From Ruminococcaceae bacterium UBA6353 (GTDB lineage: Bacteria > Bacillota > Clostridia > Oscillospirales > Acutalibacteraceae): a DNA stretch of 20,281 nt. The DNA lies in assembly GCA_002437905.1 (NCBI GenBank), contig DJRT01000011.1, positions 98,454-118,734 on the forward strand, read 5' to 3'. Under the pieces are notes generated by a model. The model did not search any database, was not told where the DNA came from, and worked only from the letters and a program-made list of their open reading frames with translations. Positions 1-7,654 of this stretch are shown here, piece after piece. Numbering within the stretch: the stretch's first letter is position 1; every line of letters starts with the position of its first letter. The position numbers and the translations under genes are program-made.

Positions 1-38
1 GAGTGACATACTCTACGAAGCGTTTTGAACAAATAAGT

Positions 39-81
39 GCGGCTTATCGATTCACCCTTGTTGTGAGCCGCTTCTTTTTTT
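39..81 (+). terminator. Rho-independent terminator of an upstream gene
   Basis: GCGGCT (39-44) pairs with AGCCGC (66-71) across a 21-nt loop that can itself fold (TCAC with GTGA). The right arm runs into TTCTTTTTTT (72-81). A GC stem followed by a U tract is the classic intrinsic terminator. It must serve a gene lying upstream of the window, and it separates that gene from the polysaccharide run that starts at 126. Confidence 0.75.
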
Positions 82-108
82 GAAACTCGTATAGTGATCA
101 CTTACTTT
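80..108 (+). promoter_or_regulatory. Putative promoter of the tetR-like gene and possibly the whole run
   Basis: Two readings are possible. One is TTGAAA (80-85), a 17-bp spacer, and TACTTT (103-108). The other is a good -10 box, TATAGT (90-95), without a recognisable -35. The second leaves the Shine-Dalgarno site GGAAGGG (111-117) intact in the transcript; the first would start transcription close to it. No other convincing promoter is seen before the tightly packed genes downstream, so this one may drive much of the run. That is inference. Confidence 0.35.
93..102. promoter_or_regulatory. Palindromic operator candidate AGTGATCACT
   Basis: AGTGATCACT is a perfect 10-bp inverted repeat lying inside the putative core promoter and 24 bp before the ATG of the TetR-type regulator. 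TetR family proteins commonly bind palindromes over their own promoters. The position therefore fits autoregulation, but the short length makes chance occurrence possible. Confidence 0.4.
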
Positions 109-125
109 ATGGAAGGGCCTGTTAT

Positions 126-746
126 ATGAGAAGTTTAAATGAAGTGCGTGAGGCTCTGCTCAACAGCACCGTCCGAATTGTTGCACAGCATGGTCTGGAG
201 CGGACGACAACGAAGCTGATCGCAGCAGATGCACAAATCAATGAGGCGTATATCTATCGCTGTTATGACAGCAAGGATTCGCTTCTTCAAGCAACATTTC
301 ATATGGAAGATGTGTGCTTGGCAGAGCATGTGCGAAAATCGCTTCCAGTTATGCGGATACGCGGACTGAATTGGAAAGAGCGTTGTTTCCTTTTGTGGAA
401 ATCTTGCTGGGAATTCATTCTCCATAAACCAGATGATTGCCGGTTTTACCTGCAATATTATTATTCTGTCAGTTGCCGACGACATGCGTATGATGAGCAT
501 CTGAAGTATTTCCATTCGTTGTTTGATGAAATCCGACCGGTATTTCGTCCTGACACAAATGTGGACATGCTGCTGCATCAGATTTTTGACACGATGCTTT
601 CTTTTGCAGCCCGAGTACTGTCTGATGAGATCAAGGACAGCGAAGATACAACGAAATGGACTTTTGAGCAGGTGTACAGTTTCGTCCGCCCCAATGCAAG
701 AGAGGATTGGGTGGAGACAGTTGACAGCGAAAAGGAATTAGAATGA
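126..746 (+). CDS. TetR/AcrR-family transcriptional regulator
   Basis: A cytoplasmic DNA-binding regulator of 206 residues, the usual TetR length. Residues about 6-56 match the TetR N-terminal helix-turn-helix: helix 1 (REALLNSTVRIVAQHG), then TTTKLIAADAQINEAYIYRCY and the SKDSLLQ segment that closes the fold. Residues 60-206 form the variable ligand-binding and dimerisation half, rich in aromatic residues (FYLQYYYSV), so the effector cannot be predicted. The ATG follows GGAAGGG with good spacing. It stands first in a co-directional run of polysaccharide genes only 17 bp apart from the next, so it probably controls them and itself through the upstream palindrome. The family call is firm; the target set is inference. 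Confidence 0.85.
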   Translation: MRSLNEVREALLNSTVRIVAQHGLERTTTKLIAADAQINEAYIYRCYDSKDSLLQATFHMEDVCLAEHVRKSLPVMRIRGLNWKERCFLLWKSCWEFILHKPDDCRFYLQYYYSVSCRRHAYDEHLKYFHSLFDEIRPVFRPDTNVDMLLHQIFDTMLSFAARVLSDEIKDSEDTTKWTFEQVYSFVRPNAREDWVETVDSEKELE

Positions 747-763
747 CACGATGGAGATGAATT

Positions 764-1432
764 ATGGTGGAAGTTACGGCTTCCTATCAAATCACTGAAA
801 AAGCCAAAGAACATGCTACCGTTTATATTGCGTTTCCCCGCATTCAAGAACGATGGTCATACCTCTTTGTGAAGAGGCTCTTTGATTTTTTCTTCGCTTT
901 GATAGGACTTATAGTATTAGCAATTCCAATGGCGATTATCGCATTGATCATAGTGTTTGATTCGCCAGGCGGTGCAATTTTCAAGCAGGAGCGGCTTGGA
1001 AAGGGCGGAAAACCGTTTGTAATCTACAAATTTCGGACAATGAATCATGATGCGGAGGTGAACGGCCCCAAGTGGGCGGATAAAGAAGATAAGCGCTGTA
1101 CCCGGTTTGGGGCATTCTTGCGCAAGACGCGGCTAGACGAGCTCCCCCAGCTCTGGAATATCTTGGTCGGAGATATGAGCTTTGTTGGGCCGAGACCAGA
1201 GCGGCAGTATTTCTACGAGCAGTTTGAAAAGTACATCGTGGGATTTTCAAATCGGCTTGTCGTAACACCGGGATTAACGGGATATGCACAGGTCAATGGG
1301 GGCTATGAGCTGGAGCCGGAAGAAAAAATCGTCTATGACATGGAGTACATAGAAAAACGGTCAGTTCTTATGGATATCAAATGCCTTGCAAAAACGGTGT
1401 CGTTAATTTTTACACACGAAGGAGCGCGCTAA
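764..1432 (+). CDS. Undecaprenyl-phosphate sugar-1-phosphate transferase (PglC/WbaP C-terminal type)
   Basis: Initiating phosphoglycosyl transferase that moves a sugar-1-phosphate from a UDP-sugar to undecaprenyl phosphate at the inner membrane face. The 222-residue protein has one hydrophobic segment (about 40-65) followed by the family hallmarks: KFRTM (89-93), LDELPQL (124-130, containing the Asp-Glu catalytic dyad) and VGPRPE (141-146), then a late TPGLTGYAQV motif. It is a short form without the four-helix N-terminal domain of WbaP, with about 37 polar residues before the membrane segment. GGAG stands before the ATG. The stop codon shares its last base with the next ATG, so the next gene is probably translationally coupled. 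The donor sugar (GalNAc, diNAcBac, galactose and so on) cannot be read from sequence. Confidence 0.92.
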   Translation: MVEVTASYQITEKAKEHATVYIAFPRIQERWSYLFVKRLFDFFFALIGLIVLAIPMAIIALIIVFDSPGGAIFKQERLGKGGKPFVIYKFRTMNHDAEVNGPKWADKEDKRCTRFGAFLRKTRLDELPQLWNILVGDMSFVGPRPERQYFYEQFEKYIVGFSNRLVVTPGLTGYAQVNGGYELEPEEKIVYDMEYIEKRSVLMDIKCLAKTVSLIFTHEGAR

Positions 1433-2232
1433 TGGAAACACTACAGAAAACCTCTACCTGTCACGGGCAGGCAGCGATACAGCATCCATTGGTCTCCGTT
1501 GTGATGCCGGCGTATAACGCAGAAAAATACATAGGTGAAGCGATTCGCTCAGTACAATCTCAGACATATACCAATTGGATTCTGTTGGTTATTGATGATT
1601 GCTCCACAGACCATACCGTTGATGTTGTTCAAGCCTTTGTAAACACAGATGATAGAATTCGGCTTTTTCGGAACACTCGCAATTTGGGGGCAGCTAAAAC
1701 CAGAAATCGAGGTTTGGAATTATCCGAAGGCGAATGGGTCGCGCTGTTAGACAGTGATGACATATGGCATAGCGACAAGCTTGAAAAACAGCTCGCGGTC
1801 GCGTTGAATTCCGGCTCGGAAATCATTTATTGCTCGTACTCGTTAATCAGCAGTGATGGGCAAAAAATATCCGACTATATTGTGCCAATGCAGACTTCCT
1901 ATGACGATATGCTGAAAGAAAGCGTATTTAGCTGCTCTACGACTCTTTTGGCTAAAAACGTAGTCAATAATAACCGCTTTTCCGCTGACTATTATCACGA
2001 AGACCTGGTGTATTGGCTTCAATTACTCAAAAAGGGCTATTCTGCATCGGCATGTTGTGAGCCATTGGCAGACTATCGGATAGTGGAAGGATCAAGGTCA
2101 CATAGCAAGGTCCAATCGGCAAAAAACAGATGGGAGGTCTACCGCAAGGTTGAAAAACTCTCTCTGCTAAAGTCACTCTCCGTATTTCTATCCTATACGG
2201 CGCGAGGCCTCAGAAAGTATAAGAGGGTTTGA
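1432..2232 (+). CDS. Family 2 glycosyltransferase
   Basis: A GT-A fold transferase of 266 residues that adds one sugar to the growing lipid-linked unit in the cytoplasm. SVVMPAYN (22-29), VIDDCSTD (53-60) and the metal-binding DSDD (107-110) are the typical N-terminal GT2 landmarks. A later YHEDLVYW segment supplies the usual ED motif near the catalytic base. I chose the ATG at 1432, preceded by GAAGGAG. An in-frame ATG at 1381 would extend the protein 17 residues back into the preceding gene and has no good ribosome site. The stop is 1 bp from the next ATG. Linkage and donor are unknown. Confidence 0.9.
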   Translation: METLQKTSTCHGQAAIQHPLVSVVMPAYNAEKYIGEAIRSVQSQTYTNWILLVIDDCSTDHTVDVVQAFVNTDDRIRLFRNTRNLGAAKTRNRGLELSEGEWVALLDSDDIWHSDKLEKQLAVALNSGSEIIYCSYSLISSDGQKISDYIVPMQTSYDDMLKESVFSCSTTLLAKNVVNNNRFSADYYHEDLVYWLQLLKKGYSASACCEPLADYRIVEGSRSHSKVQSAKNRWEVYRKVEKLSLLKSLSVFLSYTARGLRKYKRV

Positions 2233-2233
2233 A

Positions 2234-3514
2234 ATGGATGTACTGTTCCTTTGCGGTGTTTTTGCAAAAGAGAATGAAGCCGAAGTGATTGCTCAGGCAA
2301 AGAAAAGTGTAGAATTCTCAGCAAACCAAATGCAGTTAAAGCTGATCAGCGGCTTGAAAGAGGTCGCTGACACCCAAGTAATCTCCGCCCCTTTTATCGG
2401 GCATTATCCGAATCAAAGCCGCAGTCTGCGTTTTTCCGGTTTTACAAACCCTCAGCATATATGCCGGTATGTTTCCTTTAACAATATCTGGGGCTTTCGA
2501 AATTTGTCCAGGGCACGCACTTTGAAAAAGGCAGTTCGCGCTTTTGCATTGGATAGCAATGAAGAAAAGTTGATCATTGTATATAGCGCACACGATCCGT
2601 TTCTGGCGGCAGCAGCCTATGCCAAAAAGCTGAACCCAAAAATCAGGATATGCTTTATTGTTCCCGATCTTCCGCAATATATGAACCTCGAAGCAAAAAG
2701 AGGTTTTCTCTACAACTTCTTTAAAGGGTTTGATATCAAATCAATTAAGGAACATATCAAATGCGTCGATACATCTGTGGTTCTGACAGAAGCTATGGCA
2801 AAAGCGTTGCAGTTAACGGATCGACCATATGTTGTTGCCGAGGGAATCGTAGATTCGATTTCCGAGAATCCCAATAGTACCGCTCATGCAGAAACCGTCA
2901 ATATCGTATATGCCGGCAAGTTGTATTTCAGATTTGGAATCCGCTCTTTGGTAGAAGCGTTTTCCCTGCTGCAAGACAGCAGTTATCGCTTGATTTTATG
3001 CGGGAACGGTGACGCAGTGGAATATCTGCAGAAATGTGCCATGGAGGATTCGAGAATCATTCTTCCGGGGCAAGTATCGCCTGAAAAGGTGCAGGAATAC
3101 ATTTCCTCTGCCGCAGTGCTTGTAAATCCCCGACCGAACAATGAGGAATATACGAAATACTCTTTCCCCTCCAAGGACATAGAGTATCTTTCAAGCGGAA
3201 AGCCAACGGTTGCCTTCCTTCTGGATGGTATGCCGAAGTGTTATCAAGATTTTTTGTATGTCGTTGACCCAGACCGGGATATCTCTTGCGCCATTTCCGA
3301 TGCCTTAAAGGCAGCTATATCGGCGCCGAAGAAAGAAATAGAAAAAAGGCATACGCAATTTCTGCAATATGCCGCAAAAAATCTTTTGGCATCTGCCATT
3401 GCAGAAAAAATAATCAAAATGAACTATACCGAGGAGGCTCAACATGCCAAGGACCCGAGTTGTTCAGCAGTATGTAACGACCGCCAGCAACGGCGGATTG
3501 AAAACAGAATATAA
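2234..3514 (+). CDS. Family 4-like glycosyltransferase (GT-B fold)
   Basis: A 426-residue GT-B type transferase. The N-terminal half is the acceptor domain. The C-terminal half begins near residue 223 with NIVYAGKLYFRFG, then LILCGNG, and a KYSFPSKDIEYLSSGKP segment (about 305-325) at the place of the nucleotide-sugar binding Glu motif. The last 24 residues (from QHAKDPSC on) are read through the start of the next gene in another frame and look unlike a conserved tail; family members usually end near the KIIKMNY position. The 71-bp overlap therefore suggests a lost stop codon. It starts 1 bp after the preceding stop. Donor and linkage are unknown. Confidence 0.85.
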   Translation: MDVLFLCGVFAKENEAEVIAQAKKSVEFSANQMQLKLISGLKEVADTQVISAPFIGHYPNQSRSLRFSGFTNPQHICRYVSFNNIWGFRNLSRARTLKKAVRAFALDSNEEKLIIVYSAHDPFLAAAAYAKKLNPKIRICFIVPDLPQYMNLEAKRGFLYNFFKGFDIKSIKEHIKCVDTSVVLTEAMAKALQLTDRPYVVAEGIVDSISENPNSTAHAETVNIVYAGKLYFRFGIRSLVEAFSLLQDSSYRLILCGNGDAVEYLQKCAMEDSRIILPGQVSPEKVQEYISSAAVLVNPRPNNEEYTKYSFPSKDIEYLSSGKPTVAFLLDGMPKCYQDFLYVVDPDRDISCAISDALKAAISAPKKEIEKRHTQFLQYAAKNLLASAIAEKIIKMNYTEEAQHAKDPSCSAVCNDRQQRRIENRI

Positions 3515-4532
3515 AGCGCTGAGCAGTCGGGAAACGCTGTCGGACCACTATGAATTTGTCCCGGTGGTGTTAAACAACTGCCACTGCGGAATCAGCCTTT
3601 CAGATATCCGCTTTTACCGCCGAGCCATTCGCAAAGCGGATCCGGATATCGTCCACATCCGTGGAGCAGGAATGGAAAGCCTAAATGCTGTTCTCGGCGC
3701 AAAGCTTTCCGGCCGCGGGAAGATTCTTGTGACCGTTCATGGCATGTTCAGCGATCTGGTGTACTACTCGCCGATAAAGCGCTGGGTATGTAGACATGTG
3801 GTGGAACCGACGATCTTTGGCTTATCAGATGGAATTTCTTGCGTTTGTGAGCAGGCGTCACAGCGCGATGTGTTTCGACGATACAAAAGGAAAATGCTTC
3901 CGTTTGTGTATAACCGAATGCCGAAATATCCCGATTGCAGTCCAGAAGAAAAGCGTGCGCTGCGCATGGAGTTGAACCTTCCGGAGAATGCAAGAATCGG
4001 CATCTATGTCGGCAGGGTCACGAAAGAAAAGGGACTGTCTTACTTGGTCGATGCGTTAAAGCGGCTGGATGAGAGTTGGCCACCGGAGCTTTGCCTGTTG
4101 ATCGTAGGAAACGGCGATTATCTGCAGAAGATGCAGTCTGAATGTGCCGCCCTACGGCATGCGAAGCAAGTGATTTTCGCTGGGCAGCAGGAACAGATTC
4201 AAAAATACCTGAATGTTTCTGATTTCTTTCTTTCTCCCTCTTTGCATGAAAATCTCTCCATTTCTATTTTGGAGGCATGCGCAGCAAAGCTACCGTGCCT
4301 TGTGACGGATGTAGGCGGAAACGGCGAGATTATCGAGAGTGGAAAGAATGGGCTGATGATTGCAGCGTCTTCGACAGATGCACTTGCTTCAGGCCTCCGC
4401 AAGATGAGCGACGATAAATGTCGTGCCGAAATAAAGCGGCGTGCAGAGCAGGTGGATTACAGTAAATTTTCCGATGAACACATAGATCGGCAGCTCCAGC
4501 AGGTATATGATCGGCTGTTACAACGGTGTTAG
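3444..4532 (+). CDS. Family 4 glycosyltransferase
   Basis: A 362-residue retaining GT-B transferase. Residues about 50-110 contain DPDIVHIRGAG and ILVTVHGMFSD, typical of the acceptor-side domain. IYVGRVTKEKGLSYLVDAL (about 188-206) opens the donor domain, LLIVGNGDYL follows, and ENLSISILE (269-277) is the EX7E donor-binding motif, followed by LVTDVGGNGEII. The ATG at 3444 has an excellent GAGGAGG site, which supports this start despite the 71-bp overlap with the upstream gene. The first residues lack the usual hydrophobic beta strand plus Gly-rich loop in full (only ASNGGLKTEY is present), so the N-terminus is slightly short for the family. The sugar added is not predictable. Confidence 0.9.
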   Translation: MPRTRVVQQYVTTASNGGLKTEYKALSSRETLSDHYEFVPVVLNNCHCGISLSDIRFYRRAIRKADPDIVHIRGAGMESLNAVLGAKLSGRGKILVTVHGMFSDLVYYSPIKRWVCRHVVEPTIFGLSDGISCVCEQASQRDVFRRYKRKMLPFVYNRMPKYPDCSPEEKRALRMELNLPENARIGIYVGRVTKEKGLSYLVDALKRLDESWPPELCLLIVGNGDYLQKMQSECAALRHAKQVIFAGQQEQIQKYLNVSDFFLSPSLHENLSISILEACAAKLPCLVTDVGGNGEIIESGKNGLMIAASSTDALASGLRKMSDDKCRAEIKRRAEQVDYSKFSDEHIDRQLQQVYDRLLQRC

Positions 4533-4544
4533 GAGTCCTTAAAA

Positions 4545-5519
4545 ATGATAAGTATTGTTGTACCGGCTTATAATGCTGCGGGTGTGATTGGAAGATGTAT
4601 AGACTCGGTTTTGCGGCAGACCTACCCGGATTTTGAATTGCTGATTATTGATGATGGCGCCACAGACGAAACGGCAGAAATTGTGGCAGCAAAAGCTGCT
4701 CAAGATACTCGTATCCATCTGATTCGTCAGGAAAATGCCGGGGTCAGTTCTGCACGGAATACAGGAATAGCAGCCGCTTTAGGGGAACTGCTTTGCTTTA
4801 TTGATTGTGATGATACGGTATCGGCAAACTATCTGGAGACATTGCTTGCACTGTACAGTCCCGGCGTGCTCCCTGTGATTGATGTCGTTCGCAGTGACCG
4901 CAACGGTTCCGCGCTAAGTCCTATGCCTGAAACCTTTACGCTGGATGGCGACTGGGTCGATTCCTATTTTTGCGGGCAGCTCAGATATGGAATTGCTTTT
5001 TCTGTCTGGAACAAGCTGTTTTCTCTACAGACGCTTCGCAGAGAGCATATCGTATTCCTGCCGGAACTATCTATCGGCGAAGATATGCTGTTTGTTTTTC
5101 AGTATCTGCAACATTGTCGGTCGATTCGCTTTAGCAAGGATGCCAGTTACCATTATACCATTGCACCGGGATCGGCCATGTTATCCTCAAGGGATTACAC
5201 GCAGCCATACGAAAAGACCTTCGCGGTCATGTCTGAAAAGGGACGGTTTCCCTTGCCAATCGCCGACGGGACATTATCCCGATGGGCATTTGACGCCAGT
5301 ATTATCATTATTGCTAATCCGTTTATCATCGATAGAAGCTATACAGAATTCAAAAAATGGTGGCGCGATTTTCGTCAGACGGCGTTATACCGGTCAGCCG
5401 TTGCTTCGGAAAAACCATCCGGTTATAAACGAAGAGTTTTGCATTTTGCTTTGCACTCTGAGAACACGCTTGCAATATATGTGCTTTTCAGATTGTTGAG
5501 ATTCGGAAAGAAGAAGTAG
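4545..5519 (+). CDS. Family 2 glycosyltransferase
   Basis: A 324-residue GT-A transferase. It begins directly with MISIVVPAYN, followed by LLIIDDGATDET (33-44), the NAGVSSARNTG acceptor loop and the metal-binding DCDD (87-90). The IGEDMLFVFQYLQ segment provides the ED pair usual for EpsJ/WcaA-like enzymes. The last third is basic and hydrophobic (FALHSENTLAIYVLFRLLRFGKKK), which suggests membrane association. A GGAG site lies 13 bp before the ATG, and the 12-bp gap to the previous stop fits one operon. It is the fourth and last glycosyltransferase seen in the run. If each adds one sugar after the initiating sugar, the repeat would be about a pentasaccharide, which is an inference. Confidence 0.9.
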   Translation: MISIVVPAYNAAGVIGRCIDSVLRQTYPDFELLIIDDGATDETAEIVAAKAAQDTRIHLIRQENAGVSSARNTGIAAALGELLCFIDCDDTVSANYLETLLALYSPGVLPVIDVVRSDRNGSALSPMPETFTLDGDWVDSYFCGQLRYGIAFSVWNKLFSLQTLRREHIVFLPELSIGEDMLFVFQYLQHCRSIRFSKDASYHYTIAPGSAMLSSRDYTQPYEKTFAVMSEKGRFPLPIADGTLSRWAFDASIIIIANPFIIDRSYTEFKKWWRDFRQTALYRSAVASEKPSGYKRRVLHFALHSENTLAIYVLFRLLRFGKKK

Positions 5520-5536
5520 AAACGAGGTGAACCCCA

Positions 5537-6397
5537 TTGACTGAACTGCAAGAAATCGAGTTTGGATTGTTGCAACAGTTCTTATCTATATGCGAACAGT
5601 TGAATCTAACCTACTATCTCGTCTGCGGCAGCGCATTAGGCGCAGTGAAGTATGGCGGTTTCATTCCGTGGGATGATGACATTGATGTTGCGCTTCCAAG
5701 AAAGGACTACGAAACATTCTGTAGGGAAGCTCCCGAAATATTGCCGGAATGGTACTTCCTACAGAATTATCATTCCGAACCCCAATACTATCTCCTTGGA
5801 AGCAAATTACGCGACAGCAGAACGACCTACATAGAGATGATGGCGGAACGCCTGAAAATCAACCATGGAGTGTTCATTGATATATTCCCGTTGGATGGAC
5901 AGTGGTGCACCGAACGCGATCACCAAATGTTCCGAAAAAAGCGGGCAATCTTTGAGGCGGCGCGGCGTGTCAGACTGAATTATAACCGCTTGTCACCGCA
6001 AAACCTCGGTATGGTACGGACCAATTGGTATTGGCTGCTCTTCCGCCTTTTTGGGTATAAGCATGACACCGCTGCGGAAACAGCAGTATTTGACCACTTT
6101 ATTTCCTCTTTTTCTACTGACGACAGTGCTGTCTGGTGCAATCATGCGAACTCAACTTCTCCGTTGGAATATGCGCCCAAAGAGCAATATGGCGACGGAG
6201 TCTGGATGAAGTTTGAAGGGATTCCGGTTCGTGTTCCGGCTCAGTATGACGCCTATCTCACCCAGAAATACGGAGACTGGCGAGGCGGAATACCGCCGGA
6301 TCAGCAGTATGGGCATCATCACTATGTGAAATGTGATTTGCACCGACCATTCACGGAATACACCGATACCGGAGCGAAAGGGGTGAAGAAATCATGA
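5537..6397 (+). CDS. LicD-family phosphotransferase
   Basis: A 286-residue protein of the LicD family (nucleotidyltransferase fold), whose members transfer phosphocholine or other phospho-substituents onto surface sugars. The signature lies at residues 31-55: GSALGAVKYGG, then PWDDDIDVALPR with the metal-binding Asp cluster at 46-50. GSKLRDSRTTY and GVFIDIFPLDG follow in the family order. The start is TTG at 5537 after GAGGTGA; no better ATG is available before the conserved region. The stop overlaps the next gene by 4 bp (ATGA). No choline kinase or cytidylyltransferase (LicA/LicC) is in the window, so the transferred group could be phosphocholine, another phospho-alcohol or a sugar phosphate. 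Confidence 0.9.
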   Translation: MTELQEIEFGLLQQFLSICEQLNLTYYLVCGSALGAVKYGGFIPWDDDIDVALPRKDYETFCREAPEILPEWYFLQNYHSEPQYYLLGSKLRDSRTTYIEMMAERLKINHGVFIDIFPLDGQWCTERDHQMFRKKRAIFEAARRVRLNYNRLSPQNLGMVRTNWYWLLFRLFGYKHDTAAETAVFDHFISSFSTDDSAVWCNHANSTSPLEYAPKEQYGDGVWMKFEGIPVRVPAQYDAYLTQKYGDWRGGIPPDQQYGHHHYVKCDLHRPFTEYTDTGAKGVKKS

Positions 6398-6987
6398 TAT
6401 ACCGAGCCATTCGTAAATTGAAGGCGGTTTTATACCACGCAATCGTTGAGCCGGATATCAAACGCTCATTTGCCGAGTGCGGCAAAGATTCGCACATTGA
6501 TTCGGGCGGTGACTTCTTCCCTCTGTCGAACATTCATGTTGGAAACCATGTCTCTATCGGCGTAAATGCACGCTTCTGGACAACACGGGCGAAAATCTAC
6601 ATAGAGGATTATGCCATGTTTGGCCCCGGCGTCACGATCATTACAGGAGATCACCGCAAGGACATCATCGGTAAGCACATCATAGAACTGACGGATGCGG
6701 ATAAAACCGCAGAAGATGATCAGGATGTGGTGATCGGAAGAGGAGCATGGATCGGAGCAGGAGCGATTATTTTAAAAGGTGTACACATCGGTGCAGATGC
6801 GATTGTGGCGGCAGGCAGCGTTGTAACAAAGGATGTTGCGCCATACACCATTGTAGGCGGCGCACCGGCACATTTTATAAAGAATCGTTTCTCCGAAGAT
6901 CAGCTCAAACGGCATATTCAAACCACCGAAGGCGATGACTCTCCGCTTTTGGTTTCGGCGAAAGGCGGTGATTCTATTGCAAGATAA
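6394..6987 (+). CDS. Left-handed beta-helix (hexapeptide) O-acyltransferase
   Basis: A 197-residue acyltransferase of the maltose O-acetyltransferase/WbbJ group. Hexapeptide-repeat coils are seen at about 46-85 (IHVGNHVSIGVNA and later turns) and 112-155 (VVIGRGAWIGAGAIILKGV, then IGADAIVAAGSVVTKDV), ending in the usual IVGGAPAHFIK. His87 in TGDHRKD is the probable catalytic base. It likely acetylates a sugar of the repeat unit using acetyl-CoA in the cytoplasm. An ATGA overlap couples it to the LicD gene. The roughly 30-residue tail after the helix overlaps the start of the next gene and has no recognisable motif. Confidence 0.9.
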   Translation: MIYRAIRKLKAVLYHAIVEPDIKRSFAECGKDSHIDSGGDFFPLSNIHVGNHVSIGVNARFWTTRAKIYIEDYAMFGPGVTIITGDHRKDIIGKHIIELTDADKTAEDDQDVVIGRGAWIGAGAIILKGVHIGADAIVAAGSVVTKDVAPYTIVGGAPAHFIKNRFSEDQLKRHIQTTEGDDSPLLVSAKGGDSIAR

Positions 6988-7654
6988 AATTCCGCTGTTG
7001 ATTCTGTTGTCAGTCGGCGCAGCATTTACCGCGGTATGGCTCGCACTGCTGCGGAAACGGCTGAATATGGCATGGTATGTAGCAATCATGATTGCGATTG
7101 CACATACGGTCTACGGCGTTCTGACAGTGAAGGCGTTTGCTTTCCTTGAAACCGGCTTTGACAAAGCCAGCCTTGGAAACATGAGCCTGTTCGGCGGCGT
7201 GTTCCTGATGCCGCTGGCGTATTGGCTCGGTGCAAAAATTTCAAAGAGACCGCCCAAGGAAGTCTTTGATGTTTTTACCCCCTGCATGGTCTTTACGGTC
7301 ATGTGCGCCCGGGTCAACTGCATTTTGTCCGGCTGCTGCCGCGGGCTTCCGATTCCGGGGACCAACGGGATGCGCTTCCCAACGCGTGAAGCGGAGATCG
7401 TGTTTTACCTGATCCTGCTTGCCGTCTTGTGTCCGCAAATTTGGAAAGAACGGCTGCAAGGACGCGCTTACCCGGTCTACATGATGTGCTATGGAGCGTT
7501 TCGGTTTATCATCGAATTCTTCCGCGAGTCGGATATTTCCGGACTGTTCCATCGGGCACATCTGTGGGCACTCATTACATTATTACTCGGCGTAAGCATT
7601 TACGCTGAAATGAAAACCTCAAAATCTAAACCGAGAAGGAGAAAACAATCATGA
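6977..7654 (+). CDS. Divergent Lgt-like integral membrane protein
   Basis: A 225-residue, multi-pass membrane protein related to prolipoprotein diacylglyceryl transferase (Lgt). Visible Lgt landmarks are LFGGVFLMPLAYWLG (71-85) at the place of HGGL, CARVNCILSGCCRG (110-123) at the place of the GRxGNF...E signature, RFPTREAE (133-140), and FRFIIEFFRESD (175-186), which keeps the late Arg and Glu. The essential His of HGGL is Phe, and the signature Glu is replaced within a Cys-rich segment, so it is probably not the housekeeping Lgt. I prefer TTG at 6977 because AAAGGCGGTGA sits just upstream. ATG at 6935 would add 14 residues and lengthen the overlap with the acyltransferase. It ends in a 4-bp overlap with the next gene. 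Its job in a polysaccharide locus is unknown. Confidence 0.75.
   Translation: MQDKIPLLILLSVGAAFTAVWLALLRKRLNMAWYVAIMIAIAHTVYGVLTVKAFAFLETGFDKASLGNMSLFGGVFLMPLAYWLGAKISKRPPKEVFDVFTPCMVFTVMCARVNCILSGCCRGLPIPGTNGMRFPTREAEIVFYLILLAVLCPQIWKERLQGRAYPVYMMCYGAFRFIIEFFRESDISGLFHRAHLWALITLLLGVSIYAEMKTSKSKPRRRKQS

Noticed and set aside
2..28. Possible tail of an upstream gene (SDILYEAF then stop) just before the terminator
   Set aside because: Nine codons in one of three frames cannot be told from chance, although the position 10 bp before the terminator would fit.
1381..1431. Earlier in-frame ATG for the first GT2 gene
   Set aside because: It would extend into the sugar transferase gene without a ribosome site, while the ATG at 1432 has GAAGGAG and follows the stop directly.
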